A program made the position numbers and the translations under genes. Under the pieces are notes generated by a model. That model was given only the letters and a program-made list of their open reading frames with translations, was not told the origin of the DNA and ran no database searches. Below are positions 23,542 through 35,094 of a stretch of DNA of 64,000 bases, one piece after another; position 1 is the first letter of the stretch, and every line of letters starts with the position of its first letter. Source of the stretch: Lunularia cruciata (Eukaryota; Streptophyta; Marchantiopsida; Lunulariales; Lunulariaceae); NCBI GenBank assembly GCA_948567375.1, contig OX419758.1, forward strand, positions 32,307,001 to 32,371,000, written 5' to 3'.

Positions 23542-25215
23542 GTAATTGATTGAATCTAATATAAAATTTTCAAAAACCATAAGCACAATGACTATATCTT
23601 TGATAGATATGATATCTGATATTTATTACAAAAGGTTATATTAAATATATCTCTTTTCCAGTTTTCTGGATTATTTTTATTTTTATTTTTATTAAAATTT
23701 ATTTCTGTATTTTTCATATTTTTCTTGAATATAATTATTATCATAAGGATTATAAGATAATTAAATAATATTAAAGATTTAATAACCTTTTCGATGAATT
23801 TGATTGATTATATTCTCATGAAAAGTGTCAACAAGAAAAGATTATTTGATATACACGTTGGAACCAAAATGTTTATTTTTGGTCTACAAATATAATTTAG
23901 AAATTAAATAAACTAAATTTCCTTCTATACATTTAAAAAAATAAAAAAATCTTGATACAAGTGGTCGAGGTGATTATTTCCAGTTTTAGTTGAGGTGGAA
24001 GAATGACCTTTGCTTTATCCCTTTAATTAATATTCCATGCATATGAAACAAATAATAGAAAAGGGATTAGAAACAAGATGCAAAACTGTATTTTATAATA
24101 CCTGTAATTTTTTCTATGATCATTGGGAATATATGTCAGGTAATCTGTACCTCAATTTCTCATAGAAGCTTACAAATCACTTAGTTTGGTTCCCTTCATT
24201 GCATCTGCAGGTATCAGTAACTATAACGGTCATATAATATCATATAAGAGATAGACCTGGTATTCAAGCAAAGTGTAATGAAAATGTCTACAAAACTATT
24301 TTCAAAACTACTTTTCTCGATGTGCCAAGTTCTCTCCCAAAATAAAGTACATGAGTTGTGAACTCGATCATAAGAGTTGTGAACTCATGTTCTCCTTCAT
24401 GTATTAAAATCCTCTCAAATCAGGAAGAATACATCATACGAGTTTCTTTAGGACAAACGCCTTTTCACTATATCAAGCACAATATGAGATCCCTCGTGGT
24501 GCTCTCCCTTGAGCAATGAGAAGTACCTGAGGAACTTTGTCCACAAGAAATGATGTACATTCCACGCTCTAAACTACAAATGGAATATATCCATCTCTTG
24601 ATAAGTGACATGAGTTTTGCTGAAAAAGAATATGTACTCCCAAATGCAATAAATTGCACTCTCTTATGTATTATGGACCTTGAAGACATATTCACCGTAG
24701 CAATTTAAAACTAGAATTTCTTTGATTATTAATGACAACTTTATAAGATTATATTTACATTAAGGTCAAATGCTAAATTCAAGAATGCAGGTTTCTGCTC
24801 TTTAGAAAATAAATTTTTTATAATTGTACCTATACAATCTTTAATTCCAGATTAGTAAAATGTCAACCTCCGTACTTGCAACTTCCATACTCAGATGGAG
24901 ATATTGCACTGCATTTATCATTGCAAATTGACTAGATGTGCAGTGAGGAGTGCAAAGAGAACTAACATACCAGATTAAAATGCTTTGAATCAAAAGGTAT
25001 TCCACCCTTCCCATTTTCATTATTTTAGGTAGAACATTGTTACTTTGGATGCAACTTGTTTGCATTCTACCAAAAAATTTAAATGTTGTTAAGTGGAATT
25101 GAAGGGATTGTAAGTACAAGAGAGATATAAGAATCCAAGCGCAACATCCATACACCATCCAAACCAATTGGATGTATAAACAAGCATGCAAGCACAAAGA
25201 GGATCTAACCACAAG
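21666..25215. other. AT-rich non-coding stretch with (TA)19
   Basis: Very AT-rich, especially 22380-23940. It contains a pure TA microsatellite at 23501-23538. The reading frames present (for example 22532-22783, and minus-strand 24841-25212) match no family I know and are low in complexity. Nothing supported as a gene. Confidence 0.5.
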
Positions 25216-25743
25216 AATTCAACAAGAACTCTCTATGGTTTTGGCATAAATCAGTTTCATAGCTTCCTACCCTGTCCTCAAGCTGATTTCAATTTGTACT
25301 CCAAATTTCTTCCATGCTTTACTCCACTTCCAAACCAATTTTTACTCCAAGTGGATTAATTCTATGTCTTTTTGACAAGGAAAACCCTATGTAACTCAGA
25401 TGAAAATAACATTTCTGTGTTGCTCTGGTTCAAATGATCTAGAACTCAATGGAAAGCCTGTGAAATAAGCTTTCCAATGGTATGAAGCAAGCCACAATTT
25501 GACCACTATAGCTCCCTTGATAAGATCTTAAATTTGGCCAGATTTTTTTTGTAGTTTTCACCCTAATTTCAAAATCCCTAATTGAAAATTTGCTCTTGGT
25601 TCTTGACAACTTTTCTCATATTTTTGGATGAGAGGTACAGATAATCCTCAAAAACACCATTGCAAATCTGACCTCCCGGTTGTAGCAACATCATCGAGCT
25701 GGTTCTAACTCCTCTTCTTTGGTAACCATAGTATCAAGAGCAT
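25216..25743 (+). other. Possible retroelement LTR end and primer-site-like tract
   Basis: The end of this stretch reads TTGGTAACCATAGTATCAAGAGC (25719-25741 region), resembling a doubled tRNA-Met-type primer site of the TGGTATCAAGAGC kind, and lies just upstream of an integrase scrap. I could not define LTR edges. The assignment is tentative. Confidence 0.25.
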
Positions 25744-26055
25744 TTGATAGAGCAGTTTCTCCAGTCAATTGCCACTTTCACTTATTTCAAGTGCTCATCA
25801 TTGATTGAGGCACTCAATTCACTAGTTTGTTTTAAGGAACACTCTTTGGCATCTTCAATACTAAACTTGCGATGTCCACGACATACCATCCACCAATGGA
25901 CAAACAGAGCGGGCTTCACTTTAGAGGATCAAGAAAGGTGGGATACCTTACTTTCACTGGTGGAATTTTCCTACAACAATTCAATGAATGCATCTACACA
26001 TATCACTCCATTCTTCCTCATGTATAGAGAACACTCTTTCATTTGGAGATTTTAG
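25744..26055 (+). pseudogene. Integrase fragment of a family C-like gypsy element
   Basis: Plus-strand homology to the C2 and C3 integrase: ALNSLVCFKEHSLASSILNL is an out-of-frame reading of the 'TQFTSLFW..LF' block, followed by FTLEDQERWDTLLSLVEFSY and NNSMNASTHITPFFLMYREH. Compared with C2, a segment after 'ATYHPxxNGQTE' is deleted (about 25895-25910). No flanking LTR is attached; it is an isolated scrap. Confidence 0.65.
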
Positions 26056-27485
26056 ATGGCAATTGCTAATGTCCATTGTAATAAAAAATGAAAATATAGA
26101 AGGTTTGATCAATGTTCCATCACTATTGCAGCTGACTTCTCCACTAATGGGTTGAACCTATAACACATGGTTAATGCAACAATTTTGAAACAAATGGTTT
26201 GACTGATCACCTTACTGCTAATTTCTTGAGACAGCTCAATTTTTATCTGCCCAAAATAGGAGCAGAGGTCCAAACTTGACCTAGGGTCAAGGGAGCCATG
26301 TTCCTGAATTATGTCCTTGAATTCTGCATTTATATACCATCCAAGTAAAACAAAGAGATAAAAATTTCTTCCTTTAAGGTAAAGATAGAGGAACTTCCTT
26401 CCCAAAATTCCTTCTTCAAAATTTCAAGATAAACTGCAATATTCTTTGTTGAGTTTGCCCTTCTACATTACAATGAATATTTACAAAAAAACGTAGTGGG
26501 CTCAGCATAGACCGACTAAAAATCCATGTCAGCTTTGGTATTGACTATTAGTTAACCATTGATTAAAATCCACGTCAAACATTGGAGTACCGATAAGTTT
26601 TTCTAACAACCTGGAATGCCATTAAGTCAAGTGCCATGTCAAACTTTAGGTCATGTTAAGGCTTCTGACAATTTGAGGTGTCACTAAATTTGAGATGTCA
26701 CTAAGTCAAGTGCCAACCTTGAGGGACCATTAAGCTCATTTTTGGGTTTGTGTTCTTAGATGTAGCCCTTGCAAAGGATATCTTCCATGTGGATGCCCTT
26801 CCTCTACTAGGAGATCTGCAGGTTGCATTTGGTATACTCTCCTCTAGTATTGCATGTTGACTGACTTACTTTCTTTGCACGATTCCTTCTTCCTTGACCT
26901 TCCTATCATGTCAAAGAGTTTTTGATAGGAGGATTATGGAAGTCTTTGGTGATATCATTGGATCAAAGACATTCAAGTATGTGATGGAGATTTGGTAAAT
27001 AGACAAACATCTCTAAAATAGCTCCATGAGCAAAGCACCTATCATAATAAAGCGAGCAATATTAATTTCCCTTGAATATGAGCTATCACAATAGTTATTT
27101 GCTCACAATTGCCATATGTGTACGCTCCAACACACAATTGCTATGTAGCTATGCTCCACCATTGAGTTTGTGGAGCTAAAGGATCAAACACAAAATCCAA
27201 AATTTGCTTTCATCTAATACATAGTTTCTTAATGGATTTATGTTATAGCACATGCTTGTTGCATATTTTAGTTTTTTTTAATGATAAGTACACTTCAAGT
27301 TTTTGGTTGGAAAAATAAGGTACTTTAGCCAAGGGTGCATGAATGGTAGAAAATGTCTATTTAAATCAATCTAGTGTGGAGGAGTAGGCCTATTTTCTAT
27401 GGAAGAAATGGCACCTTTAACATTTTTGGGTAGTTGTGCTCTCTTGGCACTTCTACTTTCCTCCCATTTTGTGGTTGCTGATAGG
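26056..27485. other. No recognised feature
   Basis: Intergenic sequence. The minus-strand reading frame at 26109-26405 matches nothing I recognise. Weak internal repetition of 'GTCAAGTGCCA' and 'ACTAAGTCAAG' occurs near 26620-26715. Confidence 0.4.
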
Positions 27486-28265
27486 TCAGTTTTGGAGACA
27501 TATGTGATCAAGGTGGAAGAGGGATCCTTTCTCTCCATATGTTATGGAGGCAGATGAGAGATGGTTTATTTCCACAAGCAAAGGAAGCCCTTCCATCCTT
27601 TGCTTCACTACCATCAAATTGAACCAAAGGTCTATAGTCTTCCTTGATGGAGCAATATAATTCCTACATTCTCTCTTAGTTGACTCGTCTATTCCTTGGG
27701 CTACTAGAGCATCTCTCTGGTCTTGCTTTGACAAGGGTGCAGGCTCTTGGATCCTAGCTCTATCGTGCATTAGGGCATTTTGACTAGCACTCTCTACCTT
27801 CTCTACCGCAATAAGGTTCTGTCTAGGTTTGGTCCACCCATATGCATCTTCATTCTTCACTTGTGAGTGTGGTTCTACACTAGATGCAGCAACAGTCCAT
27901 ATGACATGGTGTCCTTTTGAAAGACAAAGGATAACCACCCATGATGCTATCAGAAATGTAGTGTTTATTATGGCATGAGGGAATGGATACCTTGCTTGGA
28001 GAGAGAGTTCATATACTTTGTAGACAACTCATGTCAAGGCAGACTTATACTTGGTCCAAGATGATCAAGGTACAGTAAAGAAAATTGTGGTTACGGACAC
28101 TACACATGATGCATTTTTGGAAGGAGTGATTACTCATCCCCTTGGATGGACAGCAAGCGGAGCAATAGCACTCAAGGCCTCCAAGTATATGGCTATGCAG
28201 TGCGGTCACCTCTTTGTTCCTCTAGCCTTGGAGTTATATATCCAATAGACATATCCTTTGATACA
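27486..28265. other. Two unrecognised short reading frames
   Basis: A 150-codon minus-strand frame (27486-27938) has mixed, gene-like composition with a charged middle (SKQDQRDALVAQGIDESTKR). A 65-codon plus-strand frame (28051-28248) contains HDAFLEGVITHPLGWTASGA. Neither shows a domain I can name, and no promoter or splice context is evident. They may be exon fragments or retroelement remnants. I assign no function. Confidence 0.25.
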
Positions 28266-28645
28266 TTTGTTGGGGAATGCAAGGGGGCTTATCATGTTGG
28301 ACGTCGAGGGTACCACTCTCACTCCCCCATAGTTAGTAGCATATTTTAGATAGCATGTGTCCATTGCTCTACATATAGCAATGGTTGGTACAACCCATAA
28401 GAGCGCAATCTCACTAGGTGATGATTGGTTGGTACAACCCATAAGAGCGCACTCCCACTAGGTGATGATTAGTCCGGTAGCTCCATTGATTTGTACACTT
28501 TACAAACTTTATAGCTTTAATATCTTAGATATTGTATTACTTATTTCTCACGTGTTTATTATTGGGGCTTAGCCCCATTTTGCCTCTTTTGTATGACCCT
28601 TGTAGGGGCTTGATGGGTGTTCCCTTCCTTTATTAAAACAAACAT
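28266..28645 (+). repeat. LTR-like tract with a 45-bp tandem duplication
   Basis: The stretch begins TGTTGGGGAATGCAAGG, a start typical of many plant LTRs. It holds two head-to-tail copies of a unit of about 45 bp, each with GGTTGGTACAACCCATAAGA and CACTAGGTGATGATT (about 28383-28470). A GGGGCTTAGCCCC palindrome follows (28564-28576). No matching 3' terminus, duplication or partner LTR was found in the window, so the LTR identity is a guess. Confidence 0.35.
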
Positions 28646-28694
28646 TAAAAATTAGAAAATGTTTCAATTAACTCGAAACTTGGCGTATAGGGTA

Positions 28695-30345
28695 CAGAAT
28701 TGAGTTGGAAGGTTGCTCTTGTAACAGGAGCTTCATCAGGAATTGGCAGAGAGGAATTGGCAGGAATTGGTGTTGGTCAAGAATAGTTGCTGGTGTTGGT
28801 CAAGCATAGTTGCGATGTGATTGCTGGCACGCCGTGTACAGCTTCTACGTTGTCTCCGAGAAGGAATTGGCTGAGAGCTTGCCCTGGTGTTGGTCAAGCA
28901 TAGTTGCGATGTGATTGCTGGCGCACGCCGTGTCCAGCTTCTACATTGTCTCCGAGGTGAGGTTAATTGTTCTTCATGGGACCCGGATAGTGGTTCTCCC
29001 GGGAAATTGGCTATACTTCAATTAGATGTTAGTGCGGACGAAGCAGCCATCGATGCTGCTATAGAGGACATTTGGAAGATCTTCGGAGGAGTTGATGTCT
29101 TGGTGAGTAATGCAGGAAATAGAGGTACGCGGTCTGAGGTCTTTTCCGCAGCTGTGTCTGTAAACTAGCGAAAGACATAGTAATTTACTACTTAAACAGT
29201 TCATCAGAATTTTGATTTCTTGCTTAGAGTCTTCGCGGTCATGTAGGGTTTGATGCAGAACCCTTGAATCACCAGTGGTACAAATGTAAGCTCCTGCCAT
29301 ATGTAGCCTGATACTAAAACGAGGTAGTGGGCTGATCTGCAAGTAGAGAGAAAGGAAAATGAAATGATTTATGGAGTAACAATTAACCCTGTCCTTATTG
29401 TGCTACACAACCTCTAGGCAGTAAAAGACCAGACTCTACCCTAAGGAAAGGGAACATTTGTTGTAGTTGCTGGTGTCTGTTGGCTAGATGCAAGCACAAC
29501 TGCTATAACAATTGAACAACTTCTTGTCTTTGTTGTTTCAGAGCCAGTGAAAAATCCGCTTGACCTGGGCGAAGAGATTTGGAATGGCACCATTCACACA
29601 AATCTACGAGAAGGCCCATGGCTCATGACGAAGGCTGTAGGGAGAAGAATGCGTGCCGCTGACAAAGCAGGATCAATTATAACGGTTACATCTATTGCCG
29701 GTCTGGAAAGGAGCTTCATACCTGGAGGAGTTGCTTACAGGGTTTTTCAAAGCCGGTGCCAATCATGTAACCAAGGTACGGTTTCTCAACCTTACCGACT
29801 TGCATTTGCTATTATTAAGCTGGTAATTCGTCCTGTACATACTCTGTACACAGAAGATTTACGTTTCTTGTGGCTGTAAAAGGCATTTCTTCTTAAGTCT
29901 GTATTTCTTACAGGGAGAACAAGCGGATTTCCAGTTTTGAATTCAGTCTCCCCGACCTTGCTGTTATGAATGTTACCTGTGTAGTTTACGATGGTAGAAT
30001 ACATAATCCCAGAGATCATGCTTCTCAAATTCCTTGACTCCTGAGAATGAATCGTCGATGAGATCTCAAATATTGCAATCTTAAGTGTCAAATTCGAGTG
30101 AACGCAAAAGCATCAGGCTTGTTCAGAACGAAGATTCCAAATCAGCTTCTTGATAAATCTTGGGTACCAAAGGAAGGTGAGAAGACTGCTCCTATGAGCA
30201 GATGGGGAAGCATAACCCTGACTTAACCTCCCTCTTACTTTTACTATCTAGCGATTCTTCTTCCTATGTTACAGAAAAGTTGATGGTGGGCAAGGTATGC
30301 CATCTCTTCCAGTGTGGTCATCCCTGCAATATGAAATTGTTAAAG
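28695..30345 (+). pseudogene. Short-chain dehydrogenase/reductase pseudogene with introns
   Basis: The classical SDR fold is readable in pieces. The Rossmann start VALVTGASSGIG (the TGxxxGxG cofactor motif) lies at 28709-28750. A second segment, CDVIAGARRVQLL, then KLAILQLDVSADEAAIDAAI and VDVLVSNAGN (the NNAG-type motif), runs to 29124. Exon 1 ends at a GT donor (29125) and an acceptor AG lies at 29540-29541. Exon 2 (29542 to about 29775) has NPLDLGEEIWNG, GSIITVTSIAGLERSFIPGG with the catalytic Ser region, and GVAY with the catalytic Tyr, after which a frameshift breaks the YxxxK segment. A 3' part (about 30085-30340) has IRVNAKASGLF, LLDKSWV, DLTSLLLLLSSDSSSYVT and GQGMPSLPVWSSL in two frames. 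Exon 1 also carries a 70-bp duplication. Homologues are plant NAD(P)H-dependent oxidoreductases; this copy cannot encode one. Confidence 0.82.
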
Positions 30346-30389
30346 GACGAGTCTGTTTGAAGAAAGTATTCGAAAGTTGATGTTCATTG

Positions 30390-30705
30390 TCTTCAGTATT
30401 CCAATTTTCGCTGATATATCAAACAATTAATTATCGTTAAGGATATCCAGCATCTCAAGGATGTCAACTTGGTTACCGGATTAGGAAAATTCACCGCCCT
30501 CCTGGATTTCATTAACTGAAAATACTCGCAGTGAGAGCTCCCAAGCTGGCTCAGTTTTGGAAGCATCGTCCCACTCAGCCTATTCCCGCTCAAATCCAAC
30601 GCCACCAAGGCAGAGCTGTTACCAACTGATGATGGAATTTGTCCGCCAAGGTTCTGCAGTGACAAGATCTGCACACTCGAAGCCACTCCTGACGAGCCTA
30701 GTGTC
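30390..30705 (-). pseudogene. LRR protein fragment
   Basis: The minus strand reads SSVQILSLQNLGGQIPSSVG, then NSSALVALDLSGNRLSGTM and LPKLSQLG, which is the plant extracellular leucine-rich repeat pattern LxxLxLxxNxLxGxIPxx. It covers about two to three repeats, then falls out of frame. No signal peptide, kinase or flanking repeats are present. It is a fragment of a receptor-like gene, convergent with the SDR pseudogene and about 50 bp from its end. Confidence 0.72.
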
Positions 30706-32105
30706 TCTGCACGGAGGCGATTGCCACTGGGTAGCCATCAAAGAAAGTCCCAAGACTTAGAACTATGAGTTCAGTTGGCACTTGACTTAGCGGCACCTAA
30801 AGTTGACTTAGGACTCATTAGATTTTCAACTTATTGAGACTCAAAGGAAGATTAATCCAAAACGTCTACGTCATTGCTGCTGACATTTTTAAGAGTCGGT
30901 AAGTGAAGTGAACTTGAGTACAGATTGAGATCTGCTAACTGAAACGGCGATTTGAGGCATTGATCGAGACAAATTTAAGAGAAACGAGACTGAAATTCAA
31001 AATCATAACATTCTAAGTTCGGATAATACTGAAGTCCAAATAATCAGAAGTTGGCAAAGGTTCCTAGAGACTCATATAGCAGCGACTTCCGACATGAAGT
31101 ATTTTGGCCTGTCAGCAGCAAAAGGAGTTAAAATGTTTTATGGGTGAGATCAAGAGATTGTACACTTGTACACTTGGGAAACTGAGGAGGTTTCAGATTT
31201 TAGAAGGCTTCAGATACTTATGTCCAAGATAAATATAAAGACAAATACTTTAAACGAGAGATCGGATAGGGGATTCTGAACGACAGGGACAGATTAAACT
31301 TTCTATACAAGAAATATAGATAATGTCATTTGAGCATATGTTCCAATAATAAAGGCGACCGCGGAGGAAAAACGAAGGATAGGAAGACCCATCAAGCCCA
31401 TACAAGGGAGAGAAGTAGCACGGGGCTAAGCCCAATAGAGTCTACATGAGAAATCTGCCCTACCGCACCTAAGATATCCTATCTATGTTCCAATTGGATA
31501 GTCCATTTACTCATTTACTGGCATACGTCGATGGTAAACTATAACGCCATATACGAATAGAACAGGGATTGGTGCGTTAAAAATACCTTAGTCTTTGCAC
31601 TCAATTTGAATGATTGTTTTATGAGAAAATGCACAGAAATCCTGGTGATCATCCGCTAGAGTTGAGGTATATGACATATGTTTGATCAACCCAAACACCA
31701 ATTTTTACGTTATATTTGGATTAAATTAAAGATATTTGATAATATTGAAAGCCTCTTAGATTAAAAAGAAGAAGATGTTCGTATTTTAAAAAGAGTTCAT
31801 ATTTTTGATATAAATCTATGTATGATAGTTTTTACGATGGCTCATGAAATTAATCACACCAAAAAGCAAGTCACTTTAAATCTTTTTTTCATATTATAAA
31901 TTTTATTAAATTGATGATTTATCATGAATTTCTCCATATTACATCATTAACTAATGTCCAAGATCATACAACCAAGTAGATTCAACAAAAAGAATTTTAT
32001 TCTTTTACTAAATCTGTTCACATCTACATTAGCATCAAATAGTACAAACATGAATTTACCTAAAATCTAGTATAATAAACAAAATTTAATATTTTCTAGG
32101 CCATG
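30706..32105. other. No recognised feature
   Basis: Less AT-rich at first, then strongly AT-rich after 31600. No supported coding region, RNA or repeat. Confidence 0.45.
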
Positions 32106-32888
32106 TGTAATACAAATAGCTACACATATAATCTAAAGATAAAATTTTGTTTTGTAACATCTAGAAGAATGTTATACATGATTGACTAAATAGATCAGAT
32201 AATGGTATTACCAAAAGAGTACTTCTACTAATAAATTAAAAACCAAAATATGTTTGAAAACTTTAGAATCAATAGCTAGGCTTATGATCTAGAGGTGCAA
32301 CTTAGGGTCGTGATATCTAGAATGATGCTACACATGATGGAGAAATTAAATTAGATAGAGGTATCACCAAAAGAGCACTTCTACTAATAGGGTAGAAGTC
32401 AATATAGGTCTGAAAATTTTAAAGATAATTTTGGAAGCTTAAATGAATGAATTAGACATTGAAAATGTGTAATTTTTCCCCCCCTCCTTCTCTCAACTTG
32501 AGAAAAGGCTAGCCTTTACAAACTTGGATGGAAGAAAGGCTAGCCTTCCCTCCTCCAGGTTTGTCTCATCAAGAGATTTCCAACGATAGTTCACCCATGT
32601 GATTTTGAGATTCATACAAGAAGATTCTCTAAAAGAGTCCTTTTGGTCAAAGCCTATTTGACCAACCAAATGGGACTAGGACCAACATGTCACCTATTTA
32701 AGCAAGTAATCTAAGGTGGAGCTTGCTGACATGTCACCTATCCATGTACCTAATCCTATGGTGGAGCTTCCTTGGAAAAGATACTTTTTGGCTATATAAT
32801 AAAGAGAATGTGCTCCTTTGGGGCATCGGAGTTTGAATGTGGAATTTGTGTTTTCTCTATTGTGTTTCTCTATCCTCTGAATATTACA
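32106..32888 (+). repeat. Family C solo LTR with TSD CCATG
   Basis: This 783-bp LTR starts TGTAATACAAATAGC and ends GAATATTACA, flanked by a perfect duplication CCATG (32101-32105 and 32889-32893). No internal element sequence is attached. It carries the same roughly 160-bp internal duplication as the solo LTR at 15742 (two 'ACTTCTACTAATA' segments at about 32220 and 32380), in opposite orientation, so the two belong to one subfamily distinct from C1-C3. Confidence 0.92.
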
Positions 32889-33055
32889 CCATGACCAAGC
32901 AAGCAAGGCTCCAAATTTTTTACTAAGTTACTTATTTAAAAGTAGTGTATTCTGATTTTACTATTATTAACATCAAATAATAAAATCATACAAAGATGTT
33001 ATTTTCCAAGTCTTTATCTTATATGATATAAAGTTTGATAGTTAAAAGATATATT

Positions 33056-33057
<2 letters not shown>

Positions 33058-33135
<78 letters not shown>
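33058..33135. repeat. (AT)39 microsatellite
   Basis: Uninterrupted AT dinucleotide repeat of about 78 bp. Likely length-polymorphic. Confidence 0.98.
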
Positions 33136-33137
<2 letters not shown>

Positions 33138-33673
33138 GTATATGGGAGTAGAAGCCGTTCTAGGAATGGATTATCCAAAACTCTTGAAGTGCAAATGATC
33201 GATAAGCAATATGTACATGATTCACCATTCTAAAGAAGTGTTAAATCCCTAATGTAGAATGCACTGAATGTAACCTGCAACAAAGGCATAATGGAAACAA
33301 ATTGAGAATAACATATGGCAAATGGACCAGTAAAAAAGGTGAAATTGAAAGCATCTAGGCAAACTATAGCAAGGAATAGGATATGTGATGTAAGAGCCCG
33401 CCAGTAAACAGTGCGGGGAGGATAAAAATTAAGAGTATGGGCTAGAGTTGGGTAGGAACACTATAGATATGAGAGGTCAAAGCAAAAAGTAGTGAAAGAG
33501 CAAAGAGAAAATACTAGGGAGGGATTAGGTAGGGAAGTAGACACCTACATATCTAGAGAAAAAAACATCATCAAATGAAAGCCACATTAAATGTCACTTG
33601 GAAACAATTTGATAACAACATGCATATTTGAGATGCATCCACCAAGAAACATATACAAAACTCCCACATAAGT
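33136..33673. other. No recognised feature
   Basis: AT-rich sequence with no gene or clear repeat. Confidence 0.4.
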
Positions 33674-33844
33674 AGAGAAATAATTACAATAGGAAGAAAC
33701 GGCCAAATAAAAAGATTGACATAACCAAGAAGAGAAATGAATACAACATGAAGAAACGGCCAAATAAAAAGATTAAGATAAACAAGAAGAGAAATAAATA
33801 CAATGTGAAGAAATGGCCAAATAAAAAGATTGAGATAAACAAGA
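33674..33844. repeat. 57-bp minisatellite, three units
   Basis: Three head-to-tail units starting at 33674, 33731 and 33788, each beginning AGAGAAAT and containing GGCCAAATAAAAAGATT. The period is exactly 57 bp, a multiple of three, so it produces a spuriously repetitive minus-strand frame at 33571-33849. No evidence that it is translated. Confidence 0.92.
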
Positions 33845-35090
33845 GTCAAGAGACAAGTAGAAGTCTGGAAATATAGCAGGTCAAGGAAGATCTGAGTTAG
33901 GAAACAAAAATCATGGAAGGTGTATGAGTCAGAGCATTGGAAGTAAAAATTGCTTAGAGAATGCGGGAAGACAAGAAAAGCATCGAAGGACTAGATACAA
34001 ATATATCACAAAAAGCACTATGGACGTCTGAGTCTTGAGAAACTAAACAGCTGAGGGAAGTTGAAGGCAGCCATAGTAAACCTCCACAAAAACACATGCG
34101 ACTTCTTTAGTGCATCATGTAATATTGAAGTAGTTGAGCAAGTGTCAGTACCCTTCATATCAAGTTTCTGCTCAAAACTCATGAGTGCCAAGGCAAACTT
34201 GGTTGCTCCTCTAAAGTGCCAGTAATAAGTAGTGGGAATGTTGAAAGACCAAAAGAACCAAAATAGAAATGTGGAAATACAGGGCAAGCAAAAGTGTGGG
34301 CACCTAAATAAGCATAGGAGTCTCAGCCGCATAGTGAGTATCAATCAAGAAAGAAAAGAGCCCACATGAATAAGAGGAGGGAAGAAGATGAGACATACTG
34401 ATGAGAGAAAATCCATGATGCAACAAAGAGAAATAATCAAGCAAAGGGGCGTGAATGATGCAGAGTGGGGAGCAAGAAAACATCAGCACAAGAAACATCA
34501 GTGCTGCACAAGAAGGGACAAGTGGAGAGCAAGAAACATCAATGCTACACAATAAAGGACTAGGCAAGTCAAGCAAGAGAAACAAAGGTGAACAAAGAAG
34601 CAAATAAGAGCATTGAAAAAAGTTAGGGCATATCATGAAAATGCAAAGCATGGAGGTAAATTCAGCCTTGTATGAGTGAAAGACAAGGTGAGCCCATGTG
34701 TCCATAAGCATTCAATCAAAGTCCACATGGCAAAAAACCTTAAATAGTGGTATTTAGTGTATATATATCGCTTAGGAGTCAAGTTGGTATATGAATCTAA
34801 GGGAAAAAAACTACTTGTGGGCTTGAAAATGAGCTCCCCGCCTAGCAGAAAGAATAGATATTCTCAAATCTCTATAAATACTAAGCCCATGATAACCATG
34901 GATATTGTTTTCTTTTTGTAAGATAGAGCCAAAAAAAAAATTGGATTAGGTAAAGAGGGTAATTTTTGGAGACAAAGCTATCTATAAGTTTCCTACAAGC
35001 TGAAAGGTATGACCTTTTGGAATTACATATACATCTATATCTAACACACTCTAATTTTATAATTGGAGGAAATATCAAAAAGAACATGAG
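33845..35090. other. Purine-rich non-coding stretch
   Basis: The plus strand is rich in A and G, with loosely repeated 'AGCAAGAAACATCA' words around 34470-34560. Minus-strand frames here (for example 34304-34711) are Leu/Ser/Cys-rich products of this composition. No gene supported. Confidence 0.4.
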
Positions 35091-35094
35091 GGAG

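Noticed and set aside
33674-33844. CRISPR-like array
   Set aside because: Only three contiguous units with no unique spacers, in a eukaryotic nuclear context.
33571-33849. Repeat protein with 'LFIWPFLHIVFISLL' units
   Set aside because: The 57-bp minisatellite has a period divisible by three; no sign of coding constraint.
34304-34711. Cys/Leu-rich minus-strand frame that resembles a secreted peptide
   Set aside because: Produced by the purine-rich composition of the plus strand; no signal peptide followed by a domain, no start context.
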